From CAYZWU01 sp964482235 (GTDB lineage Bacteria; Planctomycetota; B15-G4; CAYZWU01), in NCBI GenBank assembly GCA_964482235.1, contig CAYZWU010000006.1:116578-180577 (forward strand): 64,000 nt of DNA, given 5' to 3'. Below the pieces are notes generated by a model. The model saw only the letters and a program-made list of their open reading frames with translations. It had not been told where the DNA came from and searched no databases. Numbering within the stretch: the stretch's first letter is position 1; every line of letters starts with the position of its first letter. Of the stretch, positions 26,754 through 35,684 are shown piece by piece. Made by a program: the position numbers and the translations under genes.

Positions 26754-27296
26754 ATGAGTTTTCGATATGAAATTCGCCTTGCCGGTTCCGGTGGTCAGGG
26801 GTTGATTCTTGCTGGAAAGATCCTGGCAGAAGCGGCTGCCATCTACGACGACCGGAATGCGACACAGAGCCAGTCGTACGGCCCTGAAGCCAGGGGTGGT
26901 GCCAGCAAGTCGGAAGTCATCATCAGCGACGACGAGATCGATTATCCCAAGGTGACGGAGGTCGATCTCTTTCTGGCTTTGACCCAGGAGTCATGCGACT
27001 CCTATCACTCCGATCTCAAGTCGGACGGGATCATGCTGATCGACGAGGGGTACGTGAATCGCATACCCGAGGGAAGTTTCAAAGTCTATAAAGTGCCTAT
27101 CACCGATCTGGCTACAAAGGAGATCGGGCACAGGACCGTGACCAATATCGTTGCACTCGGTATTGTTGTCGCGCTGTCCAAGGTGGTATCAGTGGCCGCG
27201 GCGGAGTCCGCGATCCTCTCCAGGGTTCCGAAGGGGACCGAGGAGATGAACAAGAAAGCGTTCCAGGTCGGCCTGGAGGCGGCAAAGAGCCTTTAG
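26754..27296 (+). CDS. korC: 2-oxoacid:ferredoxin oxidoreductase gamma subunit (orphan copy)
   Basis: 180-residue gamma subunit with the family glycine motif YEIRLAGSGGQGLILAGKIL at the N-terminus and QSYGPEARGGASKSEVIIS near residue 40. An AGAGGT site precedes the ATG. It stands 185 bases ahead of the complete set 2 (delta, alpha, beta, gamma) and is the second gamma on this strand, while the - strand set 1 has none. The simplest reading is that it completes set 1 even though it is encoded on the other strand. It could also be an alternative gamma for set 2. Confidence 0.85.
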   Translation: MSFRYEIRLAGSGGQGLILAGKILAEAAAIYDDRNATQSQSYGPEARGGASKSEVIISDDEIDYPKVTEVDLFLALTQESCDSYHSDLKSDGIMLIDEGYVNRIPEGSFKVYKVPITDLATKEIGHRTVTNIVALGIVVALSKVVSVAAAESAILSRVPKGTEEMNKKAFQVGLEAAKSL

Positions 27297-27481
27297 GCTT
27301 GCCTGATTCATAAATGATTCACCGCTGCGAAGGACACCCTGTCCTCGCGGCAAGGCCTGAGTTTCGGTCGATATGAAGATGCGCCCGACGTGCGGCGTGA
27401 ATCATCCGTGAACGCCTGGAAAGCTTGCTTTCTCTACATCATTTATATTCGTGCCCACATCTCTGTTATGGAGGTCAAGAG

Positions 27482-27769
27482 GTGAAGTTCTGGCGAACAC
27501 CCCTGGATGTCCACAAGCTCAAGATCCCGCAAGGGGAGCTTTTCATCGTCAAGGACCGCTGCAAGGGTTGCGGCTTCTGTGTGGAGTACTGTCCCAAGGA
27601 TGTGCTGGTGCTCTCCGAGGAGTTCAACATCAAGGGTTACCATCCTCCCGTCCCGGTCAAGGAGGGGGAATGCGTCAACTGCAATCTCTGCGAGACGATC
27701 TGTCCCGAGTTTGCGATCTTCTGTCATCGCAAGGAAGAGGAAGAGGAGGAGGTGACAAGTGAAAGCTGA
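27482..27769 (+). CDS. korD: 2-oxoacid:ferredoxin oxidoreductase delta (ferredoxin) subunit (set 2)
   Basis: 95-residue 2x4Fe-4S ferredoxin: RCKGCGFCVEYCPK near residue 26 and CVNCNLCETICPE near 66, with an acidic tail (EEEEEEVTSES). The start is GTG at 27482 (VKFWRTPLDVHKLKIP), supported by ATGGAGGT upstream; the in-frame sequence before it has no conserved features. Its 3' end overlaps the alpha-subunit start by 11 bases. It accepts electrons from the TPP half and passes them to soluble ferredoxin or, by context, to the Hdr proteins encoded downstream. Confidence 0.87.
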   Translation: MKFWRTPLDVHKLKIPQGELFIVKDRCKGCGFCVEYCPKDVLVLSEEFNIKGYHPPVPVKEGECVNCNLCETICPEFAIFCHRKEEEEEEVTSES

Positions 27770-28919
27770 TCCGGCTGGAGTTCTCACAGGCGCCCACTAC
27801 CTCGATGGTGATTACGCGGCCGCTGAGGGTGCGCTGGCCGGAGGCTGCCGCTTTGCAGCCGGCTACCCGATCACGCCGTCCACCGAGGTTTTCGAGCGCA
27901 TGACGCAGCGGCTTCCCCTGGCTGGAGGATTTTCCATCCAGATGGAGGACGAGATGGCGGCAATGAACGCCATCCTTGGCGGAGCCTGGGGCGGGAAGAA
28001 GTCGATGAGCGTCACTTCAGGCCCCGGTTTCTCCCTGATGATGGAAAACCTTGGTCTGGGTATCATGCTCGAAACACCCTGCATCCTCGTGAACGTGCAG
28101 CGTGGCGGGCCCTCCACCGGGCTGCCCACCATGGTGGGACAGGCCGACATGATGCAGGCACGCTGGGGTTCGCACGGCGACTACGAGATCATCGCCCTGG
28201 CGCCGAGCTCACCCCAGGAATGCTTCGACTATGCGATCAAGTGCGTCAATCTCTCGGAGAAGTACCGCACTCCCGTTCTGCTGATGATGGACGAGTGCGT
28301 GGGGCACATGACCGAGAAGGTGGTCATCCCACACGCAGACGAGATCGAGATCGAGCCGCGCCGTCTCACCGAGAAGAAACCCGGGGAGAACTACCTGCCC
28401 TACGAGTGCGGCGACGACCTGGTGCCCGACATGGCCGTTGCCGGAAGTGGTCACAGGTACCACATCACCGGTCTGACGCACGACGAACGCGGATATCCCG
28501 ACATGTCCGCCGAGTGCCAGGACAAGAGCATCCGCCGCCTGGTGGCCAAGATCCGGGACAACGCCGAGAAGATCATCGAGATCGAGGAGGAGGAGACCAA
28601 GGGCGCCGAGATCATTCTGGTGTCCTACGGGATCAGCTATCGCGTGGCCCAGCCGGCTGTGGATCGCGCCCGAGCCGAGGGGATCAAGGTGGGGCAGCTC
28701 AGGCTGATCACCGTGTGGCCCTTCCCCGAGAAGCGGATTCTCGAGCTGGCGAAGAAGGTCAAGGCCTTCGTGGTTCCGGAGATCAACCTGGGACAGGTTG
28801 TCCTCGAGGTGGAGCGTTGCGCCCAGGGCAAGGCCAAGACGCTCTGCGTGACGCATGCCGGCGGCTGGGTGCACGATGTTGACGACGTTTACGCTGCGAT
28901 CAAGGAGGCGGCCAAATGA
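27759..28919 (+). CDS. korA: 2-oxoacid:ferredoxin oxidoreductase alpha subunit (set 2)
   Basis: 386-residue alpha subunit. GYPITPSTEVFERM near residue 36, QMEDEMAAMNAILGGAWGGK, TSGPGFSLMMENLG, QRGGPSTGLPT and VWPFPEKRILELAKKV mark the family. The start is GTG at 27759 with GGAGG 8 bases upstream, inside the delta gene. It overlaps the beta gene by four bases (ATGA), so delta-alpha-beta are translationally coupled. It is clearly paralogous to the set-1 alpha but has an extra ~14 residues at the N-terminus. Confidence 0.92.
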   Translation: MKADPAGVLTGAHYLDGDYAAAEGALAGGCRFAAGYPITPSTEVFERMTQRLPLAGGFSIQMEDEMAAMNAILGGAWGGKKSMSVTSGPGFSLMMENLGLGIMLETPCILVNVQRGGPSTGLPTMVGQADMMQARWGSHGDYEIIALAPSSPQECFDYAIKCVNLSEKYRTPVLLMMDECVGHMTEKVVIPHADEIEIEPRRLTEKKPGENYLPYECGDDLVPDMAVAGSGHRYHITGLTHDERGYPDMSAECQDKSIRRLVAKIRDNAEKIIEIEEEETKGAEIILVSYGISYRVAQPAVDRARAEGIKVGQLRLITVWPFPEKRILELAKKVKAFVVPEINLGQVVLEVERCAQGKAKTLCVTHAGGWVHDVDDVYAAIKEAAK

Positions 28920-29836
28920 CCGATACAGCTGTGAAGAACAAGATCCAGCCCGTGGGAACGGGCCGCAAGCTCGAGAAGGATCATCCCCTCGAGCCGTACC
29001 TGCGGATGGACCGCATTCCCCATATCTGGTGTCCCACCTGCGGCATCGGTACGGCCGTGTCGTGTTTCATCCAGGCGATGATCGACACCGGGACCGATCC
29101 GGACAAGCTCTGCATCGTGTCCGGAATCGGATGCACCGGCCGGGTGGCCGGATACCTGAAAGTGGATTCTTATCACACCACGCACGGCCGGGCCATCCCC
29201 TTTGCCACTGGCCTGAAGCTGGCCAACCCGGAATTGAAGGTGGTTGTCTTCTCGGGCGACGGTGACCTGATCGCCATCGGGGGCAACCACTTCATCCATG
29301 CGGCGAGACGGAACATGGATCTGATGGTGGTCTGCGTGAACAACTTCATCTACGGCATGACGGGAGGGCAGGTGGCACCCACGACGCCGCTCTCGGCGCG
29401 CTGCTCCACCTCGCCGTTCGGCAACGCCGAGACCCCGTTCAGCCTTCCGTACCTGGCCGCCTCGTGCGGGGCCACCTACGTGGCGCGCTGGACATCACTC
29501 CACATCCGGCGCCTGACCCGCGCCTTCAAGGATATCCAGACGCGGCGGGGATTTTCCTTCGTGGAAGTGGTGGCGCCCTGCTCGACACTCTATGCCAGGC
29601 TCAACAAGCTCGGTACCGGGCTCAGCCTGATGAAGTTCTACCACGACAACAGCGAGATCTGTCACGGTCACGACGTGAAGGACCTGGATATCGGGTACCA
29701 GTCCACCATCAAGGTGGGGAAGTTCATCGATGAGGACAAACCCACCCATGTGGACAACTCGAATCTCAGGCTCTCGCATGTGTTCGGGGACAAGTACGAC
29801 TGGTACGGCCCGAAGCCCGACGGCATCGGCTCTTGA
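28916..29836 (+). CDS. korB: 2-oxoacid:ferredoxin oxidoreductase beta subunit (set 2)
   Basis: 306-residue TPP-binding subunit. It has IPHIWCPTCGIGTAVSCFIQ (Cys ligands for a 4Fe-4S cluster), SGIGCTGRVAGYLKVD, TTHGRAIPFATGLK and the TPP motif FSGDGDLIAIGGNHFIH, ending in a C-terminal domain. Compared with set 1 it lacks some aromatic residues around the substrate loop, so the two enzymes may prefer different 2-oxoacids. The gene lies between alpha (ATGA overlap) and gamma (47-base gap). Confidence 0.92.
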   Translation: MTDTAVKNKIQPVGTGRKLEKDHPLEPYLRMDRIPHIWCPTCGIGTAVSCFIQAMIDTGTDPDKLCIVSGIGCTGRVAGYLKVDSYHTTHGRAIPFATGLKLANPELKVVVFSGDGDLIAIGGNHFIHAARRNMDLMVVCVNNFIYGMTGGQVAPTTPLSARCSTSPFGNAETPFSLPYLAASCGATYVARWTSLHIRRLTRAFKDIQTRRGFSFVEVVAPCSTLYARLNKLGTGLSLMKFYHDNSEICHGHDVKDLDIGYQSTIKVGKFIDEDKPTHVDNSNLRLSHVFGDKYDWYGPKPDGIGS

Positions 29837-29883
29837 GCCTTGTCTTTCCTGCCAATCCGCGGCAATGAGTTACGGAGAAGAAA

Positions 29884-30546
29884 ATGGCCTACACTGAAGT
29901 CAAGATATCGGGATTCGGCGGCCAGGGAGTGATATTGAGCGCTCACATCCTGGGCAAGGCGGCGTCGATCTATGACGGGTTGAACGCCACCATGACCCAG
30001 GCTTTCGGTCCCGAGGCGCGCGGCAGCTCGTGCAGCGCACAGGTGATCCTCTCCGACGAGGTGATTCGCTATCCTTATCTCAGGGCCCCGGAGGTCCTGG
30101 TGAGCATGTCCCAGGAAGCCTTCACCCGGTTCTCGCCCGAATGCGATGAGGGGGCGATGATTCTTGTCGACGAGGACCTGGTCAATTTCGATGACGGCCG
30201 GCCCGACCTCCGGGTCTATGCCATACCGGCCACGCGTTTTGCCGAGGAACTCGGGCGAAAGCTCGTGCTCAACATCGTCATGTTCGGCTTCTTCACCTCC
30301 ATGTCCGGACTGATCAAGAAGGAGTCGGCCCTCGAGGCTGTTCTCCACTCGGTTCCCAAGGGGACGGAGGATCTCAACACGAGGGCGTTCACCAAGGGCT
30401 ACGATTACGGAATGTCCTTGAGGGAAAAGGATCCCGATATCGGCGTGAAGAAGAAGAAGAAGAAGAAAGCGGCTGCCAAGCCGGCTTCCAAAAAGAAGAC
30501 CGCGAAGAAGAAGACGGCGAAGAAAAAGGCGGCCTCCCGCAAGTAG
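29884..30546 (+). CDS. korC: 2-oxoacid:ferredoxin oxidoreductase gamma subunit (set 2) with lysine-rich tail
   Basis: 220 residues. The gamma-domain landmarks are VKISGFGGQGVILSAHILGK and QAFGPEARGSSCSAQVILSD. After about residue 182 the protein ends in ~38 residues almost entirely Lys and Ala (KKKKKKKAAAKPASKKKTAK and more), which gammas normally lack. The tail resembles histone-H1-like or bacterial histone tails and could bind nucleic acid or acidic partners; its function is unknown. GGAGAAGAAA precedes the ATG. Only 15 bases separate it from hdrC, tying the oxidoreductase and Hdr genes into one transcript. Confidence 0.87.
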   Translation: MAYTEVKISGFGGQGVILSAHILGKAASIYDGLNATMTQAFGPEARGSSCSAQVILSDEVIRYPYLRAPEVLVSMSQEAFTRFSPECDEGAMILVDEDLVNFDDGRPDLRVYAIPATRFAEELGRKLVLNIVMFGFFTSMSGLIKKESALEAVLHSVPKGTEDLNTRAFTKGYDYGMSLREKDPDIGVKKKKKKKAAAKPASKKKTAKKKTAKKKAASRK

Positions 30547-30561
30547 AGTGGCATTGGAACC

Positions 30562-31020
30562 ATGACAGTCATCAACTTCGACTTCAAGAAACAACTGGAC
30601 AGGATCATCGGTGGCGATCTCCACAGCTACTGCTTCCAATGCGGAGCCTGCGTTGGAGATTGCCCCTCGGCGCGCTACTCGAAACGATTCAACCCCAGGC
30701 AGATCATGTTGATGTGCATCATGGGGCGCGAGAAGGAGCTGCTCGGCGAAGACTCCGTCATCTGGGAGTGCACCAACTGCTACAACTGCATGGAGCGGTG
30801 CCCTCAGGATGTGCGCCCCGCCGAAGTGATCATCGCTCTCAAGAACCTGTGCGGACGCAACGAGACGCGCCCCGATAAGGTGAAGCAGATGGTCAAGGCC
30901 GTGGAGAAGACCGGCCTCACCGGACAGGTGACGCCGGCCATCAACAAGATCCGCGCCGGCCTGGGGCTGGATCCGGTCAAGCCGGTGCCCGTGGACGAGA
31001 TCCTCAAGATTCTGCGCTGA
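30562..31020 (+). CDS. hdrC: Heterodisulfide reductase subunit C-like ferredoxin
   Basis: 152 residues with two 4Fe-4S motifs, CFQCGACVGDCPS near residue 24 and CTNCYNCMERCPQ near 74, in the HdrC arrangement (N-terminal helix, then dicluster ferredoxin). In methanogens HdrC carries electrons from the HdrA flavin to the HdrB active site. It begins 15 bases after the set-2 gamma gene and is followed by hdrB, the order seen in many Hdr operons. Cytoplasmic; no membrane segment. Confidence 0.9.
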   Translation: MTVINFDFKKQLDRIIGGDLHSYCFQCGACVGDCPSARYSKRFNPRQIMLMCIMGREKELLGEDSVIWECTNCYNCMERCPQDVRPAEVIIALKNLCGRNETRPDKVKQMVKAVEKTGLTGQVTPAINKIRAGLGLDPVKPVPVDEILKILR

Positions 31021-31109
31021 CCGCACCGGGCAGTCCGCACGCTCGTGCCGCATTGTCCGGAACAGGCGCTGGATGAGCGACTCACGTTGTGAGGAGAATG
31101 GACAGGGCC

Positions 31110-32009
31110 ATGTCTGAAGATTTGAAACAGCGCTACACACCCTTTTTCGGGTGCATGATCTCCACGAAATATCCTCAATTCGAGGCTGCCGTGCGCAAGA
31201 CCTTCCCTGCCATGGGGGGCGAGCTGGTCGATCTCGACGGCTACTCGTGCTGTCCCGATCCGATCTACTTCAAGGCTTTCGACAAGGAACAGTGGGTGAC
31301 CCTGGCGGCGCGGAACATCTGCATCGCCGAGGAGGCCGGGCTCGACATTGTGACCTGCTGCTCGGGCTGCACGGCCACGCTCAAGGAGGCGAACCACCTC
31401 CTTCACGAGGACGTGGGGCTCCGCGACAGGGTCAACGCCCGCCTCGAGAAGATCGGCAAGGAGTACAAGGGCACAATCGAGGTGAAGCACATCGTCACCG
31501 CGCTCCGCGACGACATCGGGCTCGACCGGGTGGCCGACACCGTCGTCCGGCCGCTGGAGGGGCTGCGCGTGGCGATCCACTACGGCTGCCACCTGCTCAA
31601 GCCTTCCAAGGTGATGAAGGTTGACGACCCCGACAGGCCCACGATCCTCGAGGACCTGATGAACATCGTGGGTGTGGAGCCTGTGGAGCACGAGGAGAAG
31701 GTCCTCTGCTGCGGCAAGGCCTGCATGGATCCTGACATCCCGGCCGAGATGACGCGCGACGTTCTCCGTTCGATCAAGCAGCTCGACGTGGACTGCATGG
31801 GACTGATCTGTCCCACCTGCTTCGACGAGTACGACGTGGGTCAGATCCTTCTGTCCCGCAAGTTCAAGGAAAAGTACGAACTGCCGGTCATCTACTGGTT
31901 TCAGCTCCTCGGGCTGGCCCAGGGGCTCGATCCCGAAGAGATGGGTTTCAAGCGCCACAAGATCAAGGTCAATCCGCTTCTCGAAAAGCTGGCTATCGCC
32001 GCGAGCTGA
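31110..32009 (+). CDS. hdrB: Heterodisulfide reductase subunit B-like (CCG-domain) protein
   Basis: About 299 residues. It has the two cysteine-rich CCG motifs that in HdrB hold two non-cubane 4Fe-4S clusters for disulfide cleavage: VTCCSGCTATLKE near 85 and CCGKACMDPDIPAEM with CPTCFDEYD near 200-235, after IHYGCHLLKPS. The start is uncertain: GTG 31089, ATG 31098 and ATG 31110 are all in frame, and GAGGAG at 31091-31096 suits none perfectly. ATG 31110 places YTPFFGCMIS at the usual N-terminal position. It forms the catalytic pair with HdrC and passes electrons to or from a thiol/disulfide or an unknown substrate. Confidence 0.85.
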   Translation: MSEDLKQRYTPFFGCMISTKYPQFEAAVRKTFPAMGGELVDLDGYSCCPDPIYFKAFDKEQWVTLAARNICIAEEAGLDIVTCCSGCTATLKEANHLLHEDVGLRDRVNARLEKIGKEYKGTIEVKHIVTALRDDIGLDRVADTVVRPLEGLRVAIHYGCHLLKPSKVMKVDDPDRPTILEDLMNIVGVEPVEHEEKVLCCGKACMDPDIPAEMTRDVLRSIKQLDVDCMGLICPTCFDEYDVGQILLSRKFKEKYELPVIYWFQLLGLAQGLDPEEMGFKRHKIKVNPLLEKLAIAAS

Positions 32010-32067
32010 TCCGCCCTCACTGGCATCAGGTCGCGGACATCTTTAAAAACCAATAGGAAGGATGATC

Positions 32068-35000
32068 ATGGAGAAAGGCGTTCTGATCATCGGTGGGGGA
32101 ATCACCGGTATCCAGGCAGCCCTCGACCTGGCCAACGCCAGGATGCAGGTCTACCTCGTGGAGAAGGCGCCCAGCCTGGGAGGCCGCATGGCCCAGCTGG
32201 ACAAGACGTTCCCCACCATGGACTGCTCCATATGAATCTTGGGTCCGAAGATGATGGATGTCGGTCGACATCCGAATATCGAGACCTTCACCTACTCGGA
32301 AGTGACGGGGCTCACCGGTCAGGAGGGTGAATTCACCGCCACGATCCGCAAGAATCCGCGATACGTCAGCGAGGCGGAGTGCACCGGCTGCGGACTCTGC
32401 GCCAAGGACTGCCCCGTCGTGGTGCCCAACGTCTTCGACCAGGGGCTCGGCGCGCGCAAGGCGATCTACAGCCCCTTCCCCCAGGCCGTTCCCAATACCT
32501 ACACGATCGACAAGGAGAACTGCCTGAACGACGAGTTCATCGTCTGCGGCCAGTGCGAGAAGGCGTGCGAGGTCGGTGCCATCGACTATGACATGCCGCC
32601 CACCGATGTGGAAATCGAAGTCTCTTCCGTCATCGTGTCGAGCGGCTTCGATACCTTCGATCCCTACCAGATGAAGCTCTACGGCTACGGCACGTCGCCG
32701 AACATCCTCACGGGGATGGAGTTCGAGAGGCTGCTCAACGCCTCTGGTCCCACGCAGGGGCACATTCTGCGGCCTTCGGACCGCAAGATCCCGGAGAAGA
32801 TCGTCTTCGTGCAGTGTGTGGGCGTTCGCGGCGAATGCGATCGTCAATACTGCTCGCGTTTCTGCTGCATGAACACCGTCAAGGACGCCATGCTGGCCCT
32901 TTCCCACCACGACGAGATCAAGGAGATCCAGATCATGTTCTCCGACATCCGCGCTTTCGGGAAGGGCTACGAGGAGTTCTACCAGCGGTCGAAGGAGTAT
33001 CCTGAGATCAACTACTTCCGCGGCCGGCCCGCAAAGATCACGACCGACTCGGACAGCAACGACCTGGTCATCCACGTGGAGAACACGGCCACCGGCAGGC
33101 CGGAGAAGGTGCGTGCCGACATGGTGGTCCTCGCCTCGGCCGCCGTTCCTTCGGCGGGCAACAAGGACCTGGCCGAAGCGCTCGCCGTGGAGCTCGACGC
33201 CGAGGGCTACTTCAAGGTGCGGTACGACGAGGGCAACACCCTCCTGTCCACCCGTCCGGGAGTCCTGATCGCCGGCTGCGCCAAGGGGCCGGAGGATATT
33301 CCGGACTGCGTGGCCCAGGCATCGGGCGCCGCCGCCGAGGCTGCCGGATACGTGACCGAGGAGCGGCTCGAGGAGGAGGAGTCGGACATCGAACCGCTCG
33401 ACACGAGCGGCCCGCCCCGGGTGGGCGTCTTCATCTGCCATTGCGGCGCCAACATCGCCGGCGTGGTGGACGTGGAGAGGCTCGAGGAGTATGCAAAGAC
33501 CCTGCCCGACGTGGCCTTCGTGACACGCGATCTCTTCCTCTGCGCCGACTCGGGGCAGAAGCAGCTCCAGGAGATCGTGAGCGAGAACAAGCTGAACAGG
33601 GTGGTGGCTGCCGCCTGCACGCCGCGCACCCACGAGCCCGTCTTCCGCTCCACCCTCGAACGCATCGGCATGAATCCGTTCCTCTTCGAGATGGTGAACA
33701 TCCGCGATCAATGCTCGTGGGTCCACACCAAGGAGCCCGAGGAAGCCACGCGGCGATCGATGGACCAGCTCCGCATGGGTGTGGCCAAGGCGCGCTGGCT
33801 CCAGCCGCTCCATGAGGACAAGATCGCCGTCAATCGTTCCGTCGTGGTGGTGGGCGGCGGCCTGGCCGGAATCCAGGCGGCGCTTCGCCTCTCGGACCAG
33901 GGGATCGACACCACGCTCATCGAGAAGAGCGATTCGCTCGGCGGCCGCCTCAAGGAGCTCTACAGGCTCTATCCTTCCAACGTGAAGGCGGCCGACGTCC
34001 TGGCCCGGAAACTCGACGCTCTCGAGAAGAGCGATGTCAAGGTGCTCCTGGAGACGGACATCAAGGGCGTCTCGGGCTTCATCGGGAATTTCGAGGTGGA
34101 GACCACCAAGGGGTTCTTCAAGTGCGGCGCCGTTGTGATCGCCGTGGGCGCCGACCTTCACAACCCCGAGGGCGAGCACGGCTACGGCAAGTTCCCCAAC
34201 GTGATGACGAACCTGGAGCTGGAAGGCTACCTGAAAAACGATTTCAAGAACTACCCGGGCGGCGGGAAGCCGAAGCGGGTTCTTTTCATCCAGTGCGTGG
34301 GTTCCCGCGATCCGGAGACGAATCCCGCCTGCTCGCGCTACTGCTGCGCCGCCTCGGTGAAGCAGGCCCTGGCCCTCGCCGAGTCGGGGGCGCAGTCGAT
34401 CGTCCTCTATCGCGACATGCGCACCCAGGGGCACAGCATGGAGGAGATGTATCGCGATGCGCGCGGCGCCGGTGTGATCTTCTTCCGTTATCCCGAGGAC
34501 CAGAGACCGAAGGTCACGGGCGGAAAGCGTGCCGAGCGGGTGAGCTTCCACGAGAACCTCATGGGCGAGGAGATGGAGTTCGAGGTGGACGCCGTGGTCC
34601 TCGCCGTGGCCATGCGGCCCTTCGAGGAGGAGACGGCCCGTTTCCGCGAGATGCTGAAGGTGCCGCGCTCGCCCGACGGCTTCATGATGGAGCGCCACCC
34701 CAAGCTCGGTCCCATCGAAACGACTGTGGGCGGGATCTTCCTGGCCGGCACGATCCAGGGTCCGAAGGACACGTCCGACGTGATGGCCCAGGCCTCGGCC
34801 ACTGCCGCCAAGGCGGCGGAGATCGTCTGCCGCGAGGAGATCGGGCTCGAGCCGACCACGGTCATGGTGGACGAGGCGGCGTGCCGAGCCTGCGGACAGT
34901 GCGTGTCGATCTGCGATTTCCATGCGCCCCAGTTCGTGGAGGCGGCGCCCGGCGTGACGGTGGCCAGGGTCAACGAGGCGCTCTGCAAGGGCTGCGGCAC

Positions 35001-35103
35001 CTGCGCCGCCTGGTGCCCGGTGCAGGCGATCCACGCCAAGCACTTCACTGACAAGCAGATCCATGCCATGCTCGAAACGATGTTGACAGAGGGGGTTGCC
35101 TGA
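32068..35103 (+). CDS. hdrA: HdrA-like flavin/iron-sulfur electron-bifurcating subunit, tandem HdrA fusion, predicted selenoprotein
   Basis: 1011 residues if the in-frame TGA at 32233-32235 is read as selenocysteine (residue 56). The first HdrA-like half begins at the FAD Rossmann motif (LIIGGGITGIQAALDLA) and then TFPTMDCSI-U-ILGPKMM, where homologues have Cys or Sec. It continues with a dicluster ferredoxin (CTGCGLCAKDCPV at 105; CGQCEKACE at 160). A second half restarts at ~452 (GVFICHCGANIAG) with another FAD motif at ~592 (VVVGGGLAGIQAALRL) and ends in two 4Fe-4S motifs (CRACGQCVSIC ~939; CKGCGTCAAWCP ~973). ATG 32068 has AGGAAGG six bases upstream. HdrA is the flavin bifurcation site. 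A conventional gene finder would call only the part from 32239. Confidence 0.88.
32233..32273 (+). promoter_or_regulatory. UGA selenocysteine codon with candidate bacterial SECIS hairpin
   Basis: Directly 3' of the TGA, GGATGTC (32256-32262) pairs perfectly with GACATCC (32267-32273), leaving the apical loop GGTC. A GGU in the apical loop and a 27-base distance from UGA to the loop fit known bacterial SECIS geometry (loop roughly 16-37 bases after UGA). The hairpin is inside the coding sequence, as expected. Confidence 0.7.
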
Positions 35104-35684
35104 TGGCCGGCAGCAAAGACAAGACTGACAGCAACGGGCAGTACGAGCCCAAGATCCTCGTGTTCGCCTGCAACTGGTGCAGCTACGCGGGAGCCGATAC
35201 GGCCGGCGTGAGCCGGATCCAGTATTCACCGAAGTTCCGGGTGATCCGGGTGATGTGCTCGGGCCGCGTGCGCGCATCGTACATCCTCAAGGCCTTCCAG
35301 CTCGGGGCCGACGGCGTGCTGATCTCGGGGTGCCACATCGGCGACTGCCATTACATCTTCGGCAACCACCGGGCGCTGGAGATGTACGACCGCATCACGA
35401 AGACGCTCAAGGTCCTCGGCTTCGAGGATAAGCGGATCCGCCTCGAGTGGGTCTCCGCCGCCGAGGGGATCCGGTGGGCCGAGGTGATCGACGAGTTCGT
35501 GGAGCAGATCCACGCCCTGGGGCCGAGTCCGATCAACCGCAAGAACGGCAGCGCCGCGAAGAGTGCGGCGGAGATCGAGGATGCCCTCGAGGGGAATGAA
35601 GGCAAGGCGGCGGGCTCCAGGAAGAAGGCGGCCAGGAAGCCGTCCAAGGCCGGCAAGGCGGCGGGAAAGGCGCGAAATGGTTGA
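35103..35684 (+). CDS. mvhD: MvhD/HdrA-associated [2Fe-2S] iron-sulfur subunit
   Basis: 193 residues. The core (35-150) is the MvhD family of hydrogenase iron-sulfur subunits: FACNWCSYAGADTAG, VIRVMCSGRVRAS, LISGCHIGDCHY and EWVSAAEG. Its cysteines bind a [2Fe-2S] cluster that links HdrA to a partner dehydrogenase. It is followed by a ~40-residue Lys/Ala-rich tail (SRKKAARKPSKAGKAAGKAR) that typical MvhD proteins lack. It starts at the last base of the hdrA stop (TGATGG overlap) and its own end overlaps the next gene by 8 bases. No hydrogenase gene is nearby, so the partner is unknown. Confidence 0.88.
   Translation: MAGSKDKTDSNGQYEPKILVFACNWCSYAGADTAGVSRIQYSPKFRVIRVMCSGRVRASYILKAFQLGADGVLISGCHIGDCHYIFGNHRALEMYDRITKTLKVLGFEDKRIRLEWVSAAEGIRWAEVIDEFVEQIHALGPSPINRKNGSAAKSAAEIEDALEGNEGKAAGSRKKAARKPSKAGKAAGKARNG

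Noticed and set aside
32233..32235. Treating the hdrA TGA as a frameshift or pseudogene
   Set aside because: Frame and conservation are intact on both sides and the neighbouring paralogue has TGA at the same residue; selenocysteine explains both.
32026..35277. Very long open frame (>1000 codons) on - opposite the first hdrA gene
   Set aside because: It is the antisense shadow of a GC-rich coding region; the + strand has complete HdrA, ferredoxin and flavin motifs, while the - translation has none.
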